From the NCBI RefSeq assembly GCF_003002825.1, contig NZ_PVTE01000001.1:1-64000 (forward strand): 64,000 nucleotides of DNA, written 5' to 3'. The notes beneath the pieces were generated by a model, which was not told the origin of the DNA, did not search any database, and worked only from the letters and a program-made list of their open reading frames with translations. Source of the stretch: Spirosoma oryzae (lineage in GTDB: Bacteria > Bacteroidota > Bacteroidia > Cytophagales > Spirosomataceae). Made by a program: the position numbers and the translations under genes. Below, one piece after another: positions 60,471-64,000 of the stretch (the stretch's first letter is position 1; every line of letters begins with the position of its first letter).

Positions 60471-60644
60471 TCAGTAAGGTTGATGGGTAGCGGTTGAATG
60501 CCGGTGCGGCTGAAACAGGCCGCACAGAAGTCTGCTGACCAGGGGCACCCCTAGTTTATGGATAAGCAGCAACCCGGTCAAAAGAAGGATTATGAACGAA
60601 AAGAGGACAGAACGGGCGATTCGGCGTCGGGCTTTCTTCGGCAT
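60471..60644 (-). CDS. possible small membrane protein
   Basis: A 57-residue frame starts MPKKARRRIARSVLFSFIIL and has a basic N-terminus, one hydrophobic helix (about 13-32) and a His-rich tail ending HRHSTATHQPY. It lies in the 469-base gap after the barrel gene. No homologue was recognised, and there is no obvious promoter; it could be chance. The rest of the 60267-60735 gap contains only the terminator hairpin and no other likely gene. Confidence 0.3.
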   Translation of the reverse strand: MPKKARRRIARSVLFSFIILLLTGLLLIHKLGVPLVSRLLCGLFQPHRHSTATHQPY

Positions 60645-60691
60645 GACAGTAGAAACAGATGGCTGATCTTTACGAACGGATCGTACATGAA

Positions 60692-60722
60692 AAATGGCCC
60701 AACCGGGTGGGTCGGGCCATTT
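60692..60722 (-). terminator. rho-independent terminator of the barrel gene
   Basis: Arms AAATGGCCC (60692-60700) and GGGCCATTT (60714-60722) with a 13-base loop lie 14 bases after the stop codon on the minus strand. The arm merges into TTTTT on that strand. Confidence 0.85.
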
Positions 60723-60735
60723 CTGACAAGGGCTG

Positions 60736-63459
60736 CTATTTGTTGCCTCGGCCTCGGTTGCCGCCACCTTGTGGGGCAGCTCCCTGCTGACCACCACCCT
60801 GTTGACCGCCACCTTGTTCACCTTCTTCTTTCTGGTCGCTGTCGTCGCCATTACCCCGGCTCCGCCGACGCCGGTTGCCGCCATCGACACTCATCTTGCC
60901 GATGCGGTGGCTGAACGTCAGCCGGACACCCGCGTTGTAGAAGTTGTTGCTTGAATTCTGCGTCAGGATGGGCGACGAGAGTTCGGTGCGCTGCGTGAAG
61001 GGGTGGTTGAAGATGTTCTCTGCCGCCAGACCCAGGCTGCTCTTTTTGTCGTTGAACTCCTTGCGGGCACCGATGCTGTAGAAATACATCCCGCCCTGAT
61101 AGCCCTGCAACTGCACCTGCCGACCCCGGCCACCAGCGAAGATCTGGAAAGCGAATCCGTTGGGCAGCGACAGACTGGCGTTGGCACGGCCACCCACAAC
61201 CCAACCCGAATTCGTCGCGTTATAAATCGGGCTGGCGCTGTTATTCGTCAGGCTGACGTGGTACAGGTCGACACCCCCACCGATTTGTAGTTTCGAAAAA
61301 AGCGTACCGTTGAGGAACAGGTTCAGCCCGTACGCATCCTGATAGCCGATGTTCTGATAGGTCGTTTTGATGGCCTGCTGGAAGACCGGGTTCACGACGT
61401 CACCGAAGGTTTGCCCCGTTACGGCTGTTACTTCCCGCACCGCCGTGATTTCGCCCGTTGTCCGGCGGGCAAAGAGCGTCGCGTTTACGTACAGCCCCTT
61501 GATGTTGGTACTCGTTCCGAACTCGACGTTATCGGTGAATTCGGGCGACAGATACGGGTTACCCTGCGTAATGTTGGTCGGGTTCGAGGTGTTCAGGTTC
61601 GGGTTCAGGAACTGAATACCGGGCCGCTGAATCCGGCGGTTATACGCCAGCTTGATGATCTTGCCCCCCTTCAGCGCTTTCGAAATATTGATGCTGGGTA
61701 CCAGCGTTCCGTAGTTCGGGATTGAGTCGGCGGTACCGGTGCTCTCCTTGCTGAAACGGGCATCGACAAAGGTGTATTCGTAGCGCATACCCGCCTTGAT
61801 CGTGTATTTGGTTTTGCTGGTGTACGTGTACGACAGATACGAAGCCGCGATGTTCTGCGTGTAAATCAGCGTATTGTCAGGCCGGGTGTTATCGACAACG
61901 TAACCACCGTCGGCACCCGTCGCGACAAAGTACTGGTAGTCGCTGTTCACCTTCCGGAATACGCCCTTCGCCCCGATCTCAAACAGCTGATTGTCTTTAA
62001 TCGGCGTCTGGTAATCGACTTGCAGGTTCGATTCCTGGTTGTAACTCAGGTTGTCATTGCGCTGCCGCGACGTAATCGTTTCGAAATCGGTATTGCTCAG
62101 AATATCGGCGACGAAGTTGTTTGTCCGGTTGTTGCGGCTAAACAGGGCCAGGACGCTGAGTTCCTTCTGGGGCTTGTACGTCTTGGTGTAGGTGATGTTG
62201 GCGTCGACCGTCCCCGACAGATCTTTGGTCTGTACGTTACGGTCACTGCGCGACGGGAAAAAGCCGTTGGGCTGGTAGGTTTCGGTCAGCAGGTTATACT
62301 GGTTCTGGATGCCGTTACGAGCTCCATACCGCAGGCTGGCCGTGATTGACGATGTCTTGTCGATGTCCCAGTCCCAGCCCAGCTGGTAGTTGCCAAACAG
62401 CCGCTGGCTGAGCGTGTTGGCCGACTGTAACGTACGCGTCGGTGCCGAAAACGTATTGGTTGTGAAATCGTAGTTGCGCGTCGTCTGATCGTTGAGGAAC
62501 GAACCCCGGACGTTGTATTCGGCCCGGCCGAAGCCGCCGATCGAAAAGCCCATTTTACCCGTCCGCAGGTTACCGTTCAGGCTCAGGTTAGTACCCCGGT
62601 TGCCGACGCCCCCGTCGACGTTCAGCGTGGCACCCTGTAGGTTGTTTTTCTTCAGCACGATATTGATGATACCACCCGACCCTTCGGCGTCGTACTTGGC
62701 CGAGGGGCTGGTAATAACCTCAACGGTTTTGATCTGATCGGCTGGGATCTGCTTCAGGGCATCGGCGACGCTGCTGGCGACAATCGTACTGGGTTTGTTG
62801 TTAATCAGCACCCGGATGTTGCTGTTCCCCCGCAACGTTACGTTCCCGTCCATGTCGACTGAGAGCATGGGTACCTTCCGCAGAATATCACTGGCATCGC
62901 CCCCTTTAGCGGTAATGTCGCGGTCGGCGTTGTAGACCAGCCGGTCGACTTTCTCTTCGATCTGGGCGGCTTGCCCGACAACGTTTACTTCGGTCAGCGT
63001 CTTGACGTCCGGGGCCAGTTTCAGGTTACCCAGATCAGCCGTACCGCCCCGATCAACGGTGAACGGAGCCGTAAAGCGGTCGCGGTAACCGATGAAGGAC
63101 AATTGGAGCCGGTAGCGGCCGGGAGCCAGCTTGGCAATGGTAAACCGGCCTTTGTCGTCGGTCGTCGTACCGTCGATGGGCTTCGTCGAAGGCGGGCTGA
63201 GCAGCGCGACGGTGGCAAACTCAACGGGCTTGTTGCTTACCGAATCGATCAGAACGCCGGTCACTTTGGCGTTTCCGCGCGGGGCTGCCTCCTGCGTCGG
63301 TCCGGCGGGTGCGGGCCGACCGGCGGGCAGCGAATCGGTGGGGGTTGCCGTCGCCCCGCCGGGCCGGGCACCCCGGTTGCCACCCGGATATTGGGCCAGG
63401 GCAACGGTAGCGAATAGGGATGAGCTAACGAAGAGTGCTGTAAAGAAGGGGATTTTCAT
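60736..63459 (-). CDS. TonB-receptor-like outer-membrane beta-barrel protein
   Basis: A 907-residue protein. A signal peptide (MKIPFFTALFVSSSLFATVA-LA) is followed by a Gly/Arg/Pro-rich linker (QYPGGNRGARPGGATATPTD), a carboxypeptidase-regulatory-like domain (KVTGVLIDSVSNKPVEFATV, about 60-145), a plug (about 150-260, NIRVLINNKPSTIV, EVITSPSAKYDAEGSGGIIN) and a beta-barrel with the family's outer_membrane beta-barrel layout. The last 40 residues are Gly/Gln/Arg-rich (GGGQQGGGQQGAAPQGGGNR). No SusD partner is adjacent, so the cargo is unknown. The start at 63459 is chosen for the signal peptide. Confidence 0.9.
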   Translation of the reverse strand: MKIPFFTALFVSSSLFATVALAQYPGGNRGARPGGATATPTDSLPAGRPAPAGPTQEAAPRGNAKVTGVLIDSVSNKPVEFATVALLSPPSTKPIDGTTTDDKGRFTIAKLAPGRYRLQLSFIGYRDRFTAPFTVDRGGTADLGNLKLAPDVKTLTEVNVVGQAAQIEEKVDRLVYNADRDITAKGGDASDILRKVPMLSVDMDGNVTLRGNSNIRVLINNKPSTIVASSVADALKQIPADQIKTVEVITSPSAKYDAEGSGGIINIVLKKNNLQGATLNVDGGVGNRGTNLSLNGNLRTGKMGFSIGGFGRAEYNVRGSFLNDQTTRNYDFTTNTFSAPTRTLQSANTLSQRLFGNYQLGWDWDIDKTSSITASLRYGARNGIQNQYNLLTETYQPNGFFPSRSDRNVQTKDLSGTVDANITYTKTYKPQKELSVLALFSRNNRTNNFVADILSNTDFETITSRQRNDNLSYNQESNLQVDYQTPIKDNQLFEIGAKGVFRKVNSDYQYFVATGADGGYVVDNTRPDNTLIYTQNIAASYLSYTYTSKTKYTIKAGMRYEYTFVDARFSKESTGTADSIPNYGTLVPSINISKALKGGKIIKLAYNRRIQRPGIQFLNPNLNTSNPTNITQGNPYLSPEFTDNVEFGTSTNIKGLYVNATLFARRTTGEITAVREVTAVTGQTFGDVVNPVFQQAIKTTYQNIGYQDAYGLNLFLNGTLFSKLQIGGGVDLYHVSLTNNSASPIYNATNSGWVVGGRANASLSLPNGFAFQIFAGGRGRQVQLQGYQGGMYFYSIGARKEFNDKKSSLGLAAENIFNHPFTQRTELSSPILTQNSSNNFYNAGVRLTFSHRIGKMSVDGGNRRRRSRGNGDDSDQKEEGEQGGGQQGGGQQGAAPQGGGNRGRGNK

Positions 63460-63776
63460 ACCGGGTGTTGTTGTCGAGTCAAAGCTGAGACGTATTTTAT
63501 AGGTCAGGAAAAGTATCTGGTCGAATGCCTGTTTTCGGCGGTTGAAGCTACCGAATGCCAAGCCGGGTATCAGGGCCGGTAGGCAACAAACGGACGGGGT
63601 AAGGCGTAGTATAAAGAGGGTGCCGGTATAAACTGGTCATTCAGGGCCTTGGTTTTCCGGTTTGGTGAATCTGTCTGGTAAGCTGCTTTTTCTTAACAGC
63701 GTTTTAATTTCCTCCGGAAACGCGCTGTTTGTCAGTAGATTGACCAATACGTGCGAAATGCCACGCAATCCTGCTT

Positions 63777-63784
63777 TATCTTTG
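63777..63784 (+). promoter_or_regulatory. -7 box (TATCTTTG) for the right-end gene
   Basis: An exact TAnnTTTG match 66 bases upstream of the ATG at 63851 in the otherwise featureless 391-base divergent gap 63460-63850. Confidence 0.5.
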
Positions 63785-63850
63785 TTGGAAGCGCTGTCGT
63801 GACAGGATAGGGCTTACTCAGCGTTAGTTAATTTTTAGTCGAGTTGCTGT

Positions 63851-64000
63851 ATGGATTTTATTAAGAATTTTTTGCCTGAAGGAACGATCTTTGGTGCGCC
63901 GGAAATCTCGAAAGAACAGATCGTTGATCTCAGTCAAACGGCCCCTAACCTCATTGTCTGGGCTGTACCCGTGATGCTGTTGCTAACGGGACTGGAGATG
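63851..64000 (+). CDS. N-terminus of a probable sterol desaturase-family protein (partial)
   Basis: The first 50 codons are present and the rest lies beyond the window. The text MDFIKNFLPEGTIFGAPEIS, then NLIVWAVPVMLLLTGLEM is an N-terminal cytosolic stretch followed by a first membrane helix. In Bacteroidota this opening (short acidic lead, then a helix rich in Val/Leu with PVxLLLxGLE) is typical of sterol desaturase/fatty acid hydroxylase proteins. The His-box motifs would be downstream, so the assignment is tentative. Confidence 0.45.
   Translation, partial: MDFIKNFLPEGTIFGAPEISKEQIVDLSQTAPNLIVWAVPVMLLLTGLEM

Noticed and set aside
60558..60914. 118-codon plus-strand frame over the terminator and barrel gene end
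   Set aside because: It crosses the terminator hairpin and the coding 3' end of the barrel gene, and its composition is Arg/Gly-rich without motifs.

Overview
The window looks like chromosomal DNA of a Bacteroidota bacterium of order Cytophagales, probably Spirosoma or a close relative. The basis is the gene content: a SusC/SusD pair, a Bat/MoxR-type operon, an 800-residue MacB/FtsX permease, DUF5686 and outer-membrane beta-barrel proteins with carboxypeptidase-like N-domains. Several start sites are also preceded by the Bacteroidota -7 box TAnnTTTG instead of a Shine-Dalgarno sequence. The DNA is GC-rich, except for an AT-rich island at about 38.4-39.4 kb. Genus is inferred; no rRNA or tRNA gene was seen.

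Layout. 0.2-4.6 kb (minus strand): a DUF4239 membrane protein, a class I SAM methyltransferase, a DUF1304 protein and a DUF4153-like membrane protein. 4.7-21.7 kb (minus): one long probable operon starting at a promoter near 21.74 kb. It runs tldE-tldD-tldE-tldD-tldE, then a Uma2-type nuclease, DUF4159, a MoxR ATPase, a DUF58 protein, a BatA-like protein, a DUF4175-like protein and a last membrane protein. This joins a peptide-cutting TldD/TldE system, expanded in tandem, to a MoxR/vWA chaperone-like membrane complex. 22.0-35.8 kb (minus): a glycan locus (susC, susD, GH20, GH29), followed in the same direction by a GntP permease, RidA, a D-threonine-aldolase-like PLP enzyme and a membrane dipeptidase, closed by a terminator at 21.85 kb. 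A DeoR-type regulator is divergent to susC.

36.9-41.0 kb: a small hypothetical gene, beta-phosphoglucomutase, the AT-rich two-gene island (Panacea-domain antitoxin plus a probable toxin), a cyclase-family hydrolase and a GNAT acetyltransferase. 41.2-51.2 kb: an ABC permease, a DoxX/DODA dioxygenase pair divergent from a Crp/Fnr regulator with a clear operator-like dyad between them, a DUF819 permease, a PAS/GAF histidine kinase and WrbA. 51.3-63.5 kb (mostly minus): a hypothetical secreted protein, an acyltransferase, a WD40-membrane fusion, GtrA, a nitrilase-family amidohydrolase, a DUF5686 outer-membrane protein and a TonB-receptor-like barrel. The window ends inside a plus-strand gene that looks like a sterol desaturase.

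The most unusual non-coding signal is a family of nested palindromic elements (called NPE here) lodged in nearly every wide gap between co-directional genes from 9.9 to 32.6 kb. Their arms vary between copies yet match within a copy, and their central segments occur in both orientations. In the tld array two NPE subtypes alternate with the duplicated gene unit. Two other points stand out: the tandem expansion of tldD/tldE inside a MoxR operon, and the Panacea-type pair with an unassigned toxin.
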